From Desulfotignum sp. (GTDB taxonomy: Bacteria; Desulfobacterota; Desulfobacteria; Desulfobacterales; Desulfobacteraceae), in NCBI GenBank assembly GCA_011390635.1, contig JAABSA010000021.1, forward strand, positions 1 to 64,000: DNA of 64,000 bases, written 5' to 3'. The first letter of the stretch is position 1. Every line of letters begins with the position of its first letter. A program made the position numbers and the translations under genes. The notes beneath the pieces are model-generated. The model saw only the letters and a list, made by a program, of their open reading frames with translations, was not told the origin of the DNA and searched no databases. Positions 35,871 through 46,109 of this stretch are shown piece after piece.

Positions 35871-38852
35871 ATGAGTACTTTTGAATTCACACAGGGCCAG
35901 ACCATACACAGCTATGAAGTGCAGCAGATCACCCCGCTGCCAATTATCGATGCAACAATGATAGAGCTGGTGCACCAAAAAACAAAGACCCGGCATTTCC
36001 ACATTGCCAATAAGGACAAGGAAAACACCTTCAGTGTTATTTTCAGAACCGTTCCCACAGATTCCACAGGGGTTGCCCATATACTGGAACATACGGTATT
36101 ATGCGGGTCAAAAAACTTCAATGTACGGGATCCTTTTTTTTCCATGATCAAGCGCAGCCTGTCCACATTCATGAACGCCTTTACCGCGTCTGACTGGACC
36201 ATGTATCCCTTTGCCACCCAGAACGAAAAAGATTATTTCAACCTCATGGACGTGTATATGGATGCCGCATTTTTTCCCCGCATCGATGAATTGAGTTTCA
36301 TGCAGGAAGGACACAGACGCGAGCTGGATACCACCGGAGATGAACCGGAGCTGGTATACAAGGGGGTGGTATACAACGAAATGAAAGGGGCCATGTCTTC
36401 CCCCAGCCAGGTCATGGGTCGGGCATTACTCAAAAGTCTGTACCCGGATACCACCTACAGCAATAATTCGGGTGGTGACCCCCTGGAAATTCCCAAACTT
36501 ACCTGGCAGGACCTCAAGGCATTTCACAGCCGATACTATCATCCGTCCAATGCCCAGATCTATACCTATGGATGTTTTCCCCTGGAAAAAACCCTGGCCT
36601 TTATCAATGACAAAGTCTTGAGCCGGTTTGATTTTCTTGCGGTGGACTCCACTGTCCCGCCCCAGCCCAGGTGGAAAACCCCGAGAGAACAAACCCACAG
36701 CTATGCGTATTCCGATGCAGACACCATGGCCAAAAAATACCAGGGATGCGTGGCCTGGCTGACCTGTGATGCCAAAGATTCCTATGAAATTCTGGTACTC
36801 TCTATTTTAGAGCAGATTCTCATGGGTAATTCAGCTTCTCCTTTGCGAAAAGCCCTGATCGATTCCAACCTGGGCTCTGCGCTGGCGGATGCAACCGGTT
36901 TTGAACCCGACAACCGGGATGCCATGTTTGTATGCGGTCTCAAGGATATTACCAGAGATTCCGTAAAAAAAGTGGAAGACATTATTTTTTCAACCCTCAG
37001 GGATCTGGCCAAAAACGGTATTGATCCGGACCTTATCGCATCCGCCATCCACCAGATTGAATTTTACCGCAAAGAAATCACCAACACCCCGTATCCATTC
37101 GGAATAAAACTGTTGCTTTCCTTTGCAGGCACCCTTATCCACGAAGGTGATCCGGTTGCCTGTATCAATATTGACGAGGATCTTGACCGGCTCAACCAGG
37201 CTGTTGCACAGGGCGGTTTTCTGGAAAAAAAACTGCAGACCTATTTTATTGACAACCCCCACCGGGTGCTGTTCACCCTGGAACCGGACCCACACCTGGA
37301 AGAGACCACCGAGGCTGTAACCCGCCGGGAACTGAAAAAATTATTCCAGCAGCTTTCCCAAAAAGATCTGGAAAAAATACAACATGATGCAAAACGCCTT
37401 GAACAGCTCCAGGAAAAAGAAGAAGATCTGTCTGTGCTGCCCACCCTGGATCTGACAGATGTCCCCCCCGATATCGAAGTTATCAATCCCGACCATATGG
37501 ACCAGGTGGAAAATGCCACCTGTTATGACAAGGCCACATCAGACATCCTTTATTTTACCTGTCCTGTAGGTGCAGGTCATGTTTTACCTCCCTTTTTCCC
37601 CCTGGTGCCTTTTTTTTGCAGGGCCTTTACCAACAGCGGTACCCGCAGACAGTCCTATGTGCAAATGGCTGAAAAAATGGACCGGTTCACCGGCGGGGTG
37701 ACATTGACCCCTTTTTCCGGCACATATTTCAACAAGGAAGCTGCTTCCCATGTTTTTTTAGCCCTCCAGGGAAAAGCCCTGGACAAAAATGTGCCTCATC
37801 TGTTTGATATTGTAAAGGAATTTGTACTGGAATACGGATTTTCAGATCTGGACCGCCTTAAGAATCTGCTCCTCCAATACCAGGCCGGCATGGAAGCCTC
37901 CCTTGTATCTTCCGGCCACCGATATGCCATTTCCCTGTCCTGCCGCCATCTGTCCATGGCAACCCATATCAATGAAGTGTGGCATGGCATCGCCCAGTAC
38001 CAGACCATAAAACAGATGACAGAAAAACTGATGGATCCGGATGCAGCCGGACCGGTATTGGAAACACTTGCTGCAAACCTGGATGCCATGGCTGCCAGTA
38101 TGCTGCGAAAGGACAATTTCAAGCCGGCGGTCATCGGGAGCCCGGATGCCATGCGCCAGGCAGACAGGGCCATCGGACAAATGATTACATCCCTTGGCAA
38201 TGGTTCCAGACCCGCTTTTTTTACCCCGGACATCTCTTTGGACCCGCGGCTGCCCAGGGACGGATGGTATACCAATACCGCGGTTTCCTTTGTGGGCCAG
38301 TCCTTTAAAGCAGTGGGCATTACCCATGAAGACTCTCCGGGTCTGGCTGTAATCAGCAAAATTTTGCGTTCTTTGTTTCTGCACAGAGAAATCCGGGAAA
38401 AAGGCGGGGCTTACGGCGGATTTGCCATCTATAATACAGAAGAAGGTATTTTTTCCTTTGGCTCCTACCGTGATCCCCATATCAAAAGGACCCTGGATGT
38501 CTATGCCCGGGCATGCCGGTATATAATGAAAGGTGATTACACCCAGACCGACGTCAAGGAAGCCATTCTCCAGGTCTGCTCTGAGATTGACAAGCCTGAG
38601 ACTCCAGGTCCTGCAGCCATGAAAGCTTTTTACCGGGATATCGCCAAACTGACCGACGAAATACGGCAGCAGTTCAAAGATGAACTGCTGAAGCTGGACA
38701 AACAGCGGATACAGGCCATTGCCCGCAGGTATTTTGACCTGGACAGCCGCAAAACAGGAATTTCCGTTATCTCCAGCAAATCCCTTCTGGAACAGGCCAA
38801 TACAGCCCTGGAATCAGACGGGCAGCCCCCGCTGGAACTAATCAAAATTTAG
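35871..38852 (+). CDS. M16C zinc peptidase, presequence-protease (PreP) family
   Basis: 993 residues, full length for the family. The inverted zinc motif is HILEH (H70, E73, H74) with the distal glutamate expected in YNEMKGAMSSP. Four homologous alpha-beta domains and the M16C_assoc linker (coiled, about residues 480-540, rich in Glu and Lys) complete the clam-shell chamber. Members degrade short unfolded peptides in the cytoplasm, or in mitochondria and chloroplasts. The last bases overlap the converging DUF2520 gene, so the two stop codons share sequence. Confidence 0.93.
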   Translation: MSTFEFTQGQTIHSYEVQQITPLPIIDATMIELVHQKTKTRHFHIANKDKENTFSVIFRTVPTDSTGVAHILEHTVLCGSKNFNVRDPFFSMIKRSLSTFMNAFTASDWTMYPFATQNEKDYFNLMDVYMDAAFFPRIDELSFMQEGHRRELDTTGDEPELVYKGVVYNEMKGAMSSPSQVMGRALLKSLYPDTTYSNNSGGDPLEIPKLTWQDLKAFHSRYYHPSNAQIYTYGCFPLEKTLAFINDKVLSRFDFLAVDSTVPPQPRWKTPREQTHSYAYSDADTMAKKYQGCVAWLTCDAKDSYEILVLSILEQILMGNSASPLRKALIDSNLGSALADATGFEPDNRDAMFVCGLKDITRDSVKKVEDIIFSTLRDLAKNGIDPDLIASAIHQIEFYRKEITNTPYPFGIKLLLSFAGTLIHEGDPVACINIDEDLDRLNQAVAQGGFLEKKLQTYFIDNPHRVLFTLEPDPHLEETTEAVTRRELKKLFQQLSQKDLEKIQHDAKRLEQLQEKEEDLSVLPTLDLTDVPPDIEVINPDHMDQVENATCYDKATSDILYFTCPVGAGHVLPPFFPLVPFFCRAFTNSGTRRQSYVQMAEKMDRFTGGVTLTPFSGTYFNKEAASHVFLALQGKALDKNVPHLFDIVKEFVLEYGFSDLDRLKNLLLQYQAGMEASLVSSGHRYAISLSCRHLSMATHINEVWHGIAQYQTIKQMTEKLMDPDAAGPVLETLAANLDAMAASMLRKDNFKPAVIGSPDAMRQADRAIGQMITSLGNGSRPAFFTPDISLDPRLPRDGWYTNTAVSFVGQSFKAVGITHEDSPGLAVISKILRSLFLHREIREKGGAYGGFAIYNTEEGIFSFGSYRDPHIKRTLDVYARACRYIMKGDYTQTDVKEAILQVCSEIDKPETPGPAAMKAFYRDIAKLTDEIRQQFKDELLKLDKQRIQAIARRYFDLDSRKTGISVISSKSLLEQANTALESDGQPPLELIKI

Positions 38853-39745
38853 GTGTCTTTTTCCAGCAGGCCAGCAAGCCGCTGGTCAGCCGCTTTCGGG
38901 AAATCAGATCTCATTCTGGCAATATCCAGGGTGTGCCGGCCCAGAAGCCGGTACATGGCTGAAAACTGCGGCATTTTGCTGTCAATGTCTGCCAGATGCC
39001 GGGCAATGATATCTTCATCTCCCCGGACAATCGGGCCGGTAAGGGCATCCACACTGCCTTTGGAAGCAATGTTTCGCAGGGTTCCCTGAATCAGCGGTTC
39101 CAGGATCTCAAAGGCCCGGGCCTGGTCAAGGCCGGTCCGGGCCAGCAGGGTCAATGCAAAATGTTCCAGTGTGACCAGATAATTGGAGGCAACGACGGCA
39201 GCAGCATGGTACAGGGTCTTGGCATCGGTGGGAATGGTAAAGGCCCGGGCCTGTAACGCAGCCACAATATTGCGGCCAACGGCTGCGGCCGTCGGAGTTC
39301 CTTCAATGGAGATGTTGATACCCGCAAAAGGGGATGTCTGTCCGGATGAATAAGGTGCAAATGCCTGGAGGGGATGCAGGGAACCGGTATCAGCCCCTGC
39401 CTTTTTTGCCGATGCCAGAATTTCTGAAGAAAGGGCCCCTGACAGGTGGAAAACAACACAATTTTTGCCGAATCCCCCGGCTTGTGCCACCTGGTCACAT
39501 ACCGGTTCAATGAGAATATCCGGCGTGGTAATAAAGATCAGTTCACAGCATCGGGCTGCATCTGCGGCATTTTCAAACACCTTCCCCCCCCCGGCATGGG
39601 CAGCGGCATTCCGGGCAGATGCCGGGGATCTGCTGGAAAAAGCCGTCGGTGCATATCCTTGTCCCGTAAGATACACCGCCAGATTGGTCCCGAGACGACC
39701 GCACCCGATAATACAAAATGTTTTTTCCCGCTTATTTGTATGCAT
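38849..39745 (-). CDS. Rossmann-fold DUF2520 dehydrogenase, candidate ketopantoate reductase
   Basis: About 298 residues: an N-terminal NAD(P)-binding fold ([18 protein letters not shown]) and a helical C-terminal DUF2520 domain with [11 protein letters not shown] and a [16 protein letters not shown] stretch, related to ProC/PanE-type dehydrogenases. The frame is open to 39841, but that would put 110 bases inside panB. ATGs at 39751 and 39745 lie just before the panB stop and give the normal N-terminus. Tight coupling to panB suggests it reduces ketopantoate to pantoate, as no panE is visible; this is inference from context. Confidence 0.78.
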   Translation of the reverse strand: MHTNKREKTFCIIGCGRLGTNLAVYLTGQGYAPTAFSSRSPASARNAAAHAGGGKVFENAADAARCCELIFITTPDILIEPVCDQVAQAGGFGKNCVVFHLSGALSSEILASAKKAGADTGSLHPLQAFAPYSSGQTSPFAGINISIEGTPTAAAVGRNIVAALQARAFTIPTDAKTLYHAAAVVASNYLVTLEHFALTLLARTGLDQARAFEILEPLIQGTLRNIASKGSVDALTGPIVRGDEDIIARHLADIDSKMPQFSAMYRLLGRHTLDIARMRSDFPKAADQRLAGLLEKDT

Positions 39746-40523
39746 ATTCATCCGATGGAAAACCACCCTGCTGTACCTCATCAATATAGGCAGCCAGTCC
39801 TTTTCTGGCTTCTGCAGACAGATCTGCATATTTTTTGACAAACTTGGGTAAAAACCGGTCGTTTATCCCCAGCATGTCATGCATCACCAGGATCTGGCCG
39901 TCACATCGGGGACCTGCACCGATGCCAATGGTGGGAATTTTCAGGGTCTGGGTGATTTTTGCGGATATGGGGGATGGAATGCCTTCAAGGACCACCGAAA
40001 AAGCACCGGCAGCCTCCACCTCCTGTGCATCTTTGAGCAGCCGTTTTTCATCCCGCTGTACCTTGAATCCGCCCATCTGGTGCACCGACTGTGGTGTCAG
40101 GCCGATATGGGCCTGGACCGGTATCCCGGCCCTTGCCACAGCTGTGATAACCGGGCAGACATCAGCTCCGCCTTCCAGCTTGACAGCAGCAGCGCCTGCT
40201 TCTTTTAAAAACCGCCCGGCATTTTCCACGGCCGCTTCCAGAGATCCCTGATAGGACATGAACGGCATATCCCCCACAACCAGGGCACGGGCACAGCCCC
40301 GTGAAACCATGGCGGTGTGGTAGACAATTTCATCCATGGTCACAGACAAGGTGTTTTCCTTGCCCTGGACCACCATCCCCAGAGAATCTCCCACCAGAAT
40401 CATGTCAATGCCTGCCTGGTCCAGCATCCGTGCAAATGGAAAATCATAGGCAGTTAATGCGGTAATTTTTTTGCCTTCCTGCTTCATTTTCATCAAAGTT
40501 GATGTGGTAACACGCGGTTGCAT
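39732..40523 (-). CDS. panB: 3-methyl-2-oxobutanoate hydroxymethyltransferase
   Basis: 263 residues. [20 protein letters not shown], the metal site [43 protein letters not shown] and [17 protein letters not shown] are the usual PanB sequence. It adds a hydroxymethyl group from methylene-tetrahydrofolate to 2-oxoisovalerate, the first step to pantothenate and coenzyme A. The frame opens at 40604, but CAGGAG seven bases before ATG 40523 decides the start. It follows the acyl-CoA synthetase by about 80 bases and overlaps the DUF2520 gene. Confidence 0.95.
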   Translation of the reverse strand: MQPRVTTSTLMKMKQEGKKITALTAYDFPFARMLDQAGIDMILVGDSLGMVVQGKENTLSVTMDEIVYHTAMVSRGCARALVVGDMPFMSYQGSLEAAVENAGRFLKEAGAAAVKLEGGADVCPVITAVARAGIPVQAHIGLTPQSVHQMGGFKVQRDEKRLLKDAQEVEAAGAFSVVLEGIPSPISAKITQTLKIPTIGIGAGPRCDGQILVMHDMLGINDRFLPKFVKKYADLSAEARKGLAAYIDEVQQGGFPSDEYAYK

Positions 40524-40600
40524 AAATTTTCTCCTGAAATTATTGGTCAAAACACCCGGCCGTTTCTTTGGGATCACCTTAGAACAAAACCAGCCAAGTT

Positions 40601-42808
40601 TCAACCTTGCAAAATTGATTCACCATGAGCCCGGCACCACTGCTGGTACTGATACATGCTGGACAGCGCCTTTACCGCCCGTTCCGGAGAAGCAAAAAAT
40701 ACCCCTTTATATGCCAGATCTTCATACCGGTAAAGGGTCTGGCTGAGGGCATCGGTGAGCAGGCTGACCCCGAGAACGGGCTTGTCATATTTTTGTGTCA
40801 TCTCTACCACAAACCGTGTATATGCCTCTTCAAATTCCAGTATTACCCGCTTGAAGGCATCCACCTGCTCTGTGGTAATCGATGGATCTGTTTTGGCAAT
40901 GGATTTGGCCATATTGTTCACCAAAACCCGCTTTCCATGGATCCCCAGATGGATCACCGCATCACACCCATCCCACTTGAGCAGTTCCTCCAGACAGGTT
41001 TTAGGGATATCAGGATCACCTTCCCCCACCAGGTCCACAGGATTGCCATGACTCCAGAAATCCGGAAGAATAGCGTTCAGACGCTGGACGATATCCTCTG
41101 ACAAAGGCGGTACCACAAGCCCGTATTCTGCGCACAGATCTGTGGCGATCACCCCCCAGCCACCACCTAATGTCATGATGGCCACCCGGTTGCCCCGGGG
41201 AAGCGGCAGAGAGGAAAACACCGCAGACAGATCCAGTAGTTCCATGGGCTGTTTTACCTGAATGATACCGGCCTGGCGGCAGGCCGCGTCAAACACACGG
41301 GCATTGGAGGCCATGGCACCGGTGTGACTGGCAGCTGCCTGTTCCCCCCTGGTGGTACGGCCGCCCTTGAGAACCACCACCGGTTTTTTTCTGGATACCC
41401 GCCTGGCACTGTTAAAAAAGCGTTTTCCATCCTTGACGCTTTCAATATACAGAACAACCGTGCGGGTGAGTGCATCTCTTTCAAAGGCTTCCATATAATC
41501 CTCAATGGTTACCATGGCCTCATTGCCTGACCCTGAAAAGGCACGGATGCCGATACCCTGCTGCTCGGCAAAAGCCAGAAGCTGGGTACCCATGTTCCCG
41601 GACTGGCTCACCAGGGCCGTAGATCCGGGGATCGGATAGGCATGGGCCGCACTGCAATAGATATCCGCATGGGGGTTGCACATGCCCATGGTATTGGGAC
41701 CCAGAATCAAAATACCGGCGTTTCGGGCCAGTTCCACCAGTTTTTCTTCCAATGCCGCCCCCTGTGACCCCACTTCCCGGAATCCGGACGTTATCAGCAG
41801 CATGCCTTTGACATTTTTCGCACCCAGTTCCGGAATCAAATTCATCACATGATGGGCCGGTATGGTTACCACGGCCAGATCGATATCTGCCGGTATGTCT
41901 TCTACCGATTTGTATACCTGTCTGCCCATGATAGTCCCGCCTTTTGGATTCACCAGATACACTTTTCCTTTGTAATTCCTGGACAGGGTGTTGGAGGGCA
42001 GCATATGTCCCCACTTGCCCGGTGAAGCGGATGCCCCCACAAAAGCAATGGACTCCGGATAAAAACAGGCACCCAGTGTTTTTACGTCAATGCGGGGGGC
42101 CAGAACGGTTTTTTCAACAAAGGGAGCAAGGATGATGAGTCCATCCACTACCACAGGTGCACCATCGGGCTGTATGATCACAGGATTGATGTCGATTTCC
42201 CGGATCTGTGGATAGGTGAGTGCCAGGTCACAAAGCCCTTTTAACACGGCCTTCAACGCCTGCATATCGCAGGCAGCCTCCCCTCTGAAGGCCTGGAGGA
42301 GTTTTGCCCCGGCAAAAGATGCCAGCATATCATCCATATCGGCTTCATCCAGAGGCGCAATCTTAAAAACGATATTTTCAAATGCTTCGGTGAATACTCC
42401 CCCCATGCCGAACATTATCACCGGCCCGAACTGGGGATCTTTGAACATGCCGGCCACAAATTCGCGTTTTCCCCGGACCATGGGCTGAATCAAAAATCCT
42501 TCCAGATCCTTGACATCTGCTGCCATTTTCTGTGCACCTGCCAGCACCTGTGCTTCACTGGTCATGTCCAGCTGCACCAGATTGGCTTCCGTTTTGTGCA
42601 ACAGACCTGGACCGCTTGCCTTGAGAACCACAGGAAATCCCGATTTTACAGCTGCCCGGGCAGCAGCCTGCGGTGTTTTTGCCTGATGTTCTTTCACCAC
42701 CGGCATGCCCATGGCCCCGAAAATCTTTTTGGCATCCGCTTCTGTAATGGCCCACTGTTTTTTGTGCACAGCCGTTGTAAAAATTGTTTCAATATCACTG
42801 ACATTCAT
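40601..42808 (-). CDS. ADP-forming acyl-CoA synthetase (acetate-CoA ligase type), fused beta-alpha
   Basis: 735 residues. The N-terminal about 225 residues are the ATP-grasp beta part ([26 protein letters not shown]). The rest is the alpha part: CoA-binding fold ([18 protein letters not shown]), [12 protein letters not shown], and the catalytic phosphohistidine in [10 protein letters not shown]. The enzyme turns acyl-CoA, ADP and phosphate into acid, ATP and CoA, or the reverse, without a kinase. The beta-before-alpha order is the reverse of many bacterial fusions. Overlaps the upstream TetR gene by 14 bases; substrate probably an acetyl-, aryl- or branched acyl-CoA. Confidence 0.9.
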   Translation of the reverse strand: MNVSDIETIFTTAVHKKQWAITEADAKKIFGAMGMPVVKEHQAKTPQAAARAAVKSGFPVVLKASGPGLLHKTEANLVQLDMTSEAQVLAGAQKMAADVKDLEGFLIQPMVRGKREFVAGMFKDPQFGPVIMFGMGGVFTEAFENIVFKIAPLDEADMDDMLASFAGAKLLQAFRGEAACDMQALKAVLKGLCDLALTYPQIREIDINPVIIQPDGAPVVVDGLIILAPFVEKTVLAPRIDVKTLGACFYPESIAFVGASASPGKWGHMLPSNTLSRNYKGKVYLVNPKGGTIMGRQVYKSVEDIPADIDLAVVTIPAHHVMNLIPELGAKNVKGMLLITSGFREVGSQGAALEEKLVELARNAGILILGPNTMGMCNPHADIYCSAAHAYPIPGSTALVSQSGNMGTQLLAFAEQQGIGIRAFSGSGNEAMVTIEDYMEAFERDALTRTVVLYIESVKDGKRFFNSARRVSRKKPVVVLKGGRTTRGEQAAASHTGAMASNARVFDAACRQAGIIQVKQPMELLDLSAVFSSLPLPRGNRVAIMTLGGGWGVIATDLCAEYGLVVPPLSEDIVQRLNAILPDFWSHGNPVDLVGEGDPDIPKTCLEELLKWDGCDAVIHLGIHGKRVLVNNMAKSIAKTDPSITTEQVDAFKRVILEFEEAYTRFVVEMTQKYDKPVLGVSLLTDALSQTLYRYEDLAYKGVFFASPERAVKALSSMYQYQQWCRAHGESILQG

Positions 42809-43400
42809 TATTTTTCACCCCGTAAAATACAATATTGATAATACCGCTGGATGCGGCTGTAACGTCAAGTTCCCTGTTAAATATCACCTGCTTGAGGCAG
42901 GCGTGCTCAATGGCCCCGAGTATGACTTTCTGCAGCAAAAACCGATCCGTGTCCGGCTTGAGTTCCTTGTTTTCAATGCCTCTGGAGATAATATCCAGAA
43001 TGGTGGCAGCATATTTTTTCACCATGCTGTAGGCACAGGATTCAAAATACATGGGCGTGTTGCGCACTTCCAGCAGCAGAATTCTCGCAAACACCCGGTT
43101 CTGGGTATAACTTTCAAGACTGGCAAAAATAATGGTTTCAAGCTTTTCAAAACAGGTCTTTCCGGTTGCGGTCCTTTCTTCAATAAGGGCCTGAAAGGCA
43201 GTAAAATGCTGGTTCAGCACCTGGTAGAGCAGATCTTTTTTATCGGTAAAATATTTGTAGATCAGCCCTTCTGTCACCCCGGCATTGCCGGCGATTTCAG
43301 CAGTGGTGATAGACTGGAAATCTTTTGTTGCCATAAGCTGTGAAAAAGATGCCATGATCTTTTTTCTGCCCGGCGGATTGGTGTTAGGTCTGGATTTCAT
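42795..43400 (-). CDS. TetR-family transcriptional regulator
   Basis: About 201 residues. The N-terminal TetR helix-turn-helix is clear (FQSITTAEIAGNAGVTEGL, then IYKYFTDKKDLLYQVL); the C-terminal ligand domain is variable. An ATG at 43418 is in frame, but AAGGA lies inside that extension and points to ATG 43400. It heads the acyl-CoA synthetase, panB, DUF2520 run and has a repeated ACTTAC/GTAAGT operator over its own promoter. An acyl-CoA ligand would fit the neighbouring synthetase. Confidence 0.88.
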   Translation of the reverse strand: MKSRPNTNPPGRKKIMASFSQLMATKDFQSITTAEIAGNAGVTEGLIYKYFTDKKDLLYQVLNQHFTAFQALIEERTATGKTCFEKLETIIFASLESYTQNRVFARILLLEVRNTPMYFESCAYSMVKKYAATILDIISRGIENKELKPDTDRFLLQKVILGAIEHACLKQVIFNRELDVTAASSGIINIVFYGVKNNECQ

Positions 43401-43423
43401 GGGCCATAATCCTTGCATGCAGC

Positions 43424-43475
43424 ACTTACGTCATAAAGGTAAGTAACACTTACTTACAAAGTCTCTATTTGTCAA
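43424..43475 (-). promoter_or_regulatory. Promoter with TetR-type operator, ACTTAC repeats
   Basis: On the minus strand TTGACA (complement of 43470-43475) is followed within 20 bases by an inverted repeat: GTAAGT at 43439-43444 and ACTTAC at 43448-43453, with overlapping ACTTAC at 43452-43457. Another ACTTAC lies at 43424-43429. The palindrome covers the -10 area, as in autorepressed TetR genes. Confidence 0.6.
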
Positions 43476-43581
43476 GACCTGTAGCAAATATTCAGACCGG
43501 AATATAGTGATTTTTCAACACAGATATGGTAACAATACGCCCCATAATTTTTTACGCCTGATTATTTGTAAGGATACATCC

Positions 43582-44397
43582 ATGCCCCTTGATCTGCTCA
43601 GTGACACCCACATGCACTCCACCTATTCAGACGGCAGCGCCCCTGTGGCGGACATGGCAAAGTCCGCCTTTGAAAAAGGATTTACAACCATTGCCATAAC
43701 GGATCATGTCCCATTGCCCTTTAACACCCGGTATGCCATGAAAAAAAACCATATTCCGGCATACCGCAATGATATACACCGTGCAAAAAAAGAATATGAC
43801 GGCAGAATGACCATCAAAACCGGCATGGAAATTGAGTATATACCCGAACATAAAGAGTGGATCGCATCCATTGCATCCATGGACTGGGATCTCACCATTG
43901 CATCAGTGCACACCCTGGTGGTGGGCAAAAGACCCTGCCTGGTCAATGGCAATGAAACTGAATTTCATACATGCCTGAATCAAAACTTTGACGGGGATAT
44001 CACATCCCTTTGCCGGGCATATTATCAAACCGTGCAGCAGGCTGTTCAAACCGGGTGGTTTGATATTGTGGGTCATCTGGATGTGTTGAAAAAACACAAT
44101 ACCCAAAACCGGTTTTTCAATGAAAACGATTACTGGTACCGGAAACTGCTGGATGAGACCCTGGACATCATCAAAGACCGGGGCATGCAGCTGGAAATAA
44201 ACATGGGTGCCATGACCCACCCCATTGCCGTTCCCTACCCCTCACCCTGGATTGTCCGGGCAGCCCTTGATAAAGGCATTGACCTGGTCATGGGTTCTGA
44301 TGCCCACCACCCTGAAGCCATTGGACAACAATTCGATAAAATCCAGGATATACTGACCCGGACAAAAAAACCTGCCGGGATGGACACTCTTCATTGA
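43582..44397 (+). CDS. PHP-domain phosphatase (histidinol-phosphatase family)
   Basis: 271 residues. The PHP metal-binding motifs are seen: SDTHMHSTYSDGSA, ITDHVPLPF, GMEIEYIP, IASVHTL, GHLDVLKKHN and MGSDAHHPEAIG. It resembles HisK-type histidinol-phosphatase, the eighth step of histidine synthesis, but the family also has other phosphoesterases and no other his gene is near. AAGGA seven bases before ATG 43582 fixes the start; the frame is open back to 43507. Confidence 0.85.
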   Translation: MPLDLLSDTHMHSTYSDGSAPVADMAKSAFEKGFTTIAITDHVPLPFNTRYAMKKNHIPAYRNDIHRAKKEYDGRMTIKTGMEIEYIPEHKEWIASIASMDWDLTIASVHTLVVGKRPCLVNGNETEFHTCLNQNFDGDITSLCRAYYQTVQQAVQTGWFDIVGHLDVLKKHNTQNRFFNENDYWYRKLLDETLDIIKDRGMQLEINMGAMTHPIAVPYPSPWIVRAALDKGIDLVMGSDAHHPEAIGQQFDKIQDILTRTKKPAGMDTLH

Positions 44398-44411
44398 ACA
44401 GAATCCCGGGA

Positions 44412-44849
44412 TCAGGCATCCTTATTTGCTACAGGCATCACTGCCATGGTCAATCTGGAAACACAGACCTTTTCATTGGCCTCATTTTCTATGGTAATAT
44501 CCCAGACATGGGTTGTACGTCCTAAGTGAACTGCCCGGACCGTGCCGGTCACCCTGCCGGTGCGCACCTGCTTGAGGTGGTTGGCCGATATTTCAAGGCC
44601 CACGGAATAATGATCCGAATCCAGAGCGAGATAAGAGGCTACGCTGCCAAGGGTTTCAGCCAGAACGACCGATGCACCGCCATGCAGGATTCCCATGGGC
44701 TGGACTGTGCGGTGGTCCACCGGCATGGTGGCCCGGATAAAATCAGGGCCGAATTCCGTAAATTCAATGCCCATATGGCCCACAATAGTTTTGTCAATGA
44801 TGGGTTCAAAGGGTGCCAGATCAAGGGGTTGTTTCCATATCTGTAACAT
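44412..44849 (-). CDS. Hotdog-fold thioesterase (PaaI/EntH/MenI type)
   Basis: 145 residues of the 4HBT family. GILHGGASVVLAETLGS carries the catalytic Glu and nucleophile-activating helix typical of the PaaI/MenI group. It would hydrolyse an acyl- or aryl-CoA thioester in the cytoplasm. In the menaquinone-based anaerobes this group includes 1,4-dihydroxy-2-naphthoyl-CoA hydrolase, which it may be; sequence alone does not decide. GGAGATG precedes the ATG. Converges on the PHP gene. Confidence 0.82.
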   Translation of the reverse strand: MLQIWKQPLDLAPFEPIIDKTIVGHMGIEFTEFGPDFIRATMPVDHRTVQPMGILHGGASVVLAETLGSVASYLALDSDHYSVGLEISANHLKQVRTGRVTGTVRAVHLGRTTHVWDITIENEANEKVCVSRLTMAVMPVANKDA

Positions 44850-44942
44850 GTCATCTCCATGGTATTTTTATACAGTATTGTTTTACAACAGCAGATGAAG
44901 AGGATCAGACATCTGCCCGGTGTTTTTGGCACTTTCCGGTAA

Positions 44943-46109
44943 TTATCCGGGAATCGTTGCCACCTGGCTGGCAGGTATGATTTTAATCTTTCCTTTCAAT
45001 TTGGGCAGCTCAAGCTTCAAGGTTTCAAGGGTTGCCGGATAGGGATGGCCGATGCCGATGGCAGTGCCGTGTTTTTCTGCAATTTTTTTGAGCTGTGCGA
45101 ATTGACCACTGATGTAAGCCACATCCTGAAAATTGTCCAAAAACACATCCCGTTCTGCAAACCGGATCTGAAGAAGTCGGGCAGATGCCCGGCACTGGGA
45201 TTGCTTTGCGGTTCTGGAATCGATAAAAAACAAATTTCTTTTTTTCAGAATGGTAAATATCTGGTTCATCTGATTTGCCTGTGTGGTGAGCATGGATCCC
45301 ATGTGGTTATTGACACCTTTTACCCCGGAAATATCCATCAGGTTTTTTTCCAACTGGGCAATCAACACATCAGGAGGCATGCTGGACAGCAACGCTCCGG
45401 GCCCCGGGTTCACCTCTGGATACTCCACCGGCTCCATGGGCAGATGCAGCATGATTTCCGCACCCCTGTCTGTCAGCATTCCGGAAATGACCCGGCCGAA
45501 CGGTGACCAGGGCAGCACTGAAAAACTGATATTGGGTTCCAGTGCATGCAGGGCTATAGCAATTTTTTTATCATAGCCGATATCATCAATAATCAGAGCG
45601 ATTCTGATGGTATCATCCTCTGGCAGTGATGGAACAGCCGAAGGGTCTTTTCGGATATCACCCAGTCCCTCGAAGACCTCATATAAAATGGGGTGCCCAT
45701 TTTTTTCCATGAGCCCGGACTGTGGTTTTTTGGGCGGCAGATCGCTGATATCTTCATAAACAGGCGCAGGTTTATCCAGGCCATATGGTTTTTGTCTATC
45801 TGTAATTGCAGGGGATTTGCCGGCAATCTCCCGGGTTTTTTGCTTTACAGGTGCCGCCGGCCGCAACAGCATATCCGCGATCATGGCTGCTGTAAGGCAG
45901 ACAGCCGACAGAACCAGAACCCCGATGGCCACCTTTTTTAATTGTGACACCATGTCCACGGTCTTTTTTTTACGGACCTGTTTTGTGGATGATGACGCTT
46001 TTTTTGTCCCGGATGCCGGTTTTTTAGGCGTTGTTTTTGCCGTCTTTTTTTTTCCGGTTGCCGTTTTTCCGGTTGCCGTTTTTTTAGCAGCCTTTTTTTT
46101 AATTGCCAT
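44943..46109 (-). CDS. Divergent polysaccharide deacetylase (YibQ/DUF610), membrane-anchored
   Basis: 388 residues. The first about 50 are a lysine/threonine/alanine tail resembling histone H1 (with TATGK repeated twice), then one membrane helix (about 60-85, VAIGVLVLSAVCLTAAMIA), a linker, and the YibQ domain: IALIIDDIGYDKK, SFSVLPWSPFG, MLHLPMEP, GVNNHMGSML. The catalytic site of this branch is only partly like true deacetylases. YibQ follows CtpA/EnvC genes widely and is presumed to act on peptidoglycan or another glycan in the periplasm. Overlaps ctpA by 11 bases. Confidence 0.85.
   Translation of the reverse strand: MAIKKKAAKKTATGKTATGKKKTAKTTPKKPASGTKKASSSTKQVRKKKTVDMVSQLKKVAIGVLVLSAVCLTAAMIADMLLRPAAPVKQKTREIAGKSPAITDRQKPYGLDKPAPVYEDISDLPPKKPQSGLMEKNGHPILYEVFEGLGDIRKDPSAVPSLPEDDTIRIALIIDDIGYDKKIAIALHALEPNISFSVLPWSPFGRVISGMLTDRGAEIMLHLPMEPVEYPEVNPGPGALLSSMPPDVLIAQLEKNLMDISGVKGVNNHMGSMLTTQANQMNQIFTILKKRNLFFIDSRTAKQSQCRASARLLQIRFAERDVFLDNFQDVAYISGQFAQLKKIAEKHGTAIGIGHPYPATLETLKLELPKLKGKIKIIPASQVATIPG

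Noticed and set aside
46020-46100. Short repeated GTTGCCGTTTTTCCG units considered as a repeat array
   Set aside because: They encode the Lys/Thr/Ala tail of the YibQ protein and do not form a CRISPR-like array; there are no spacers.
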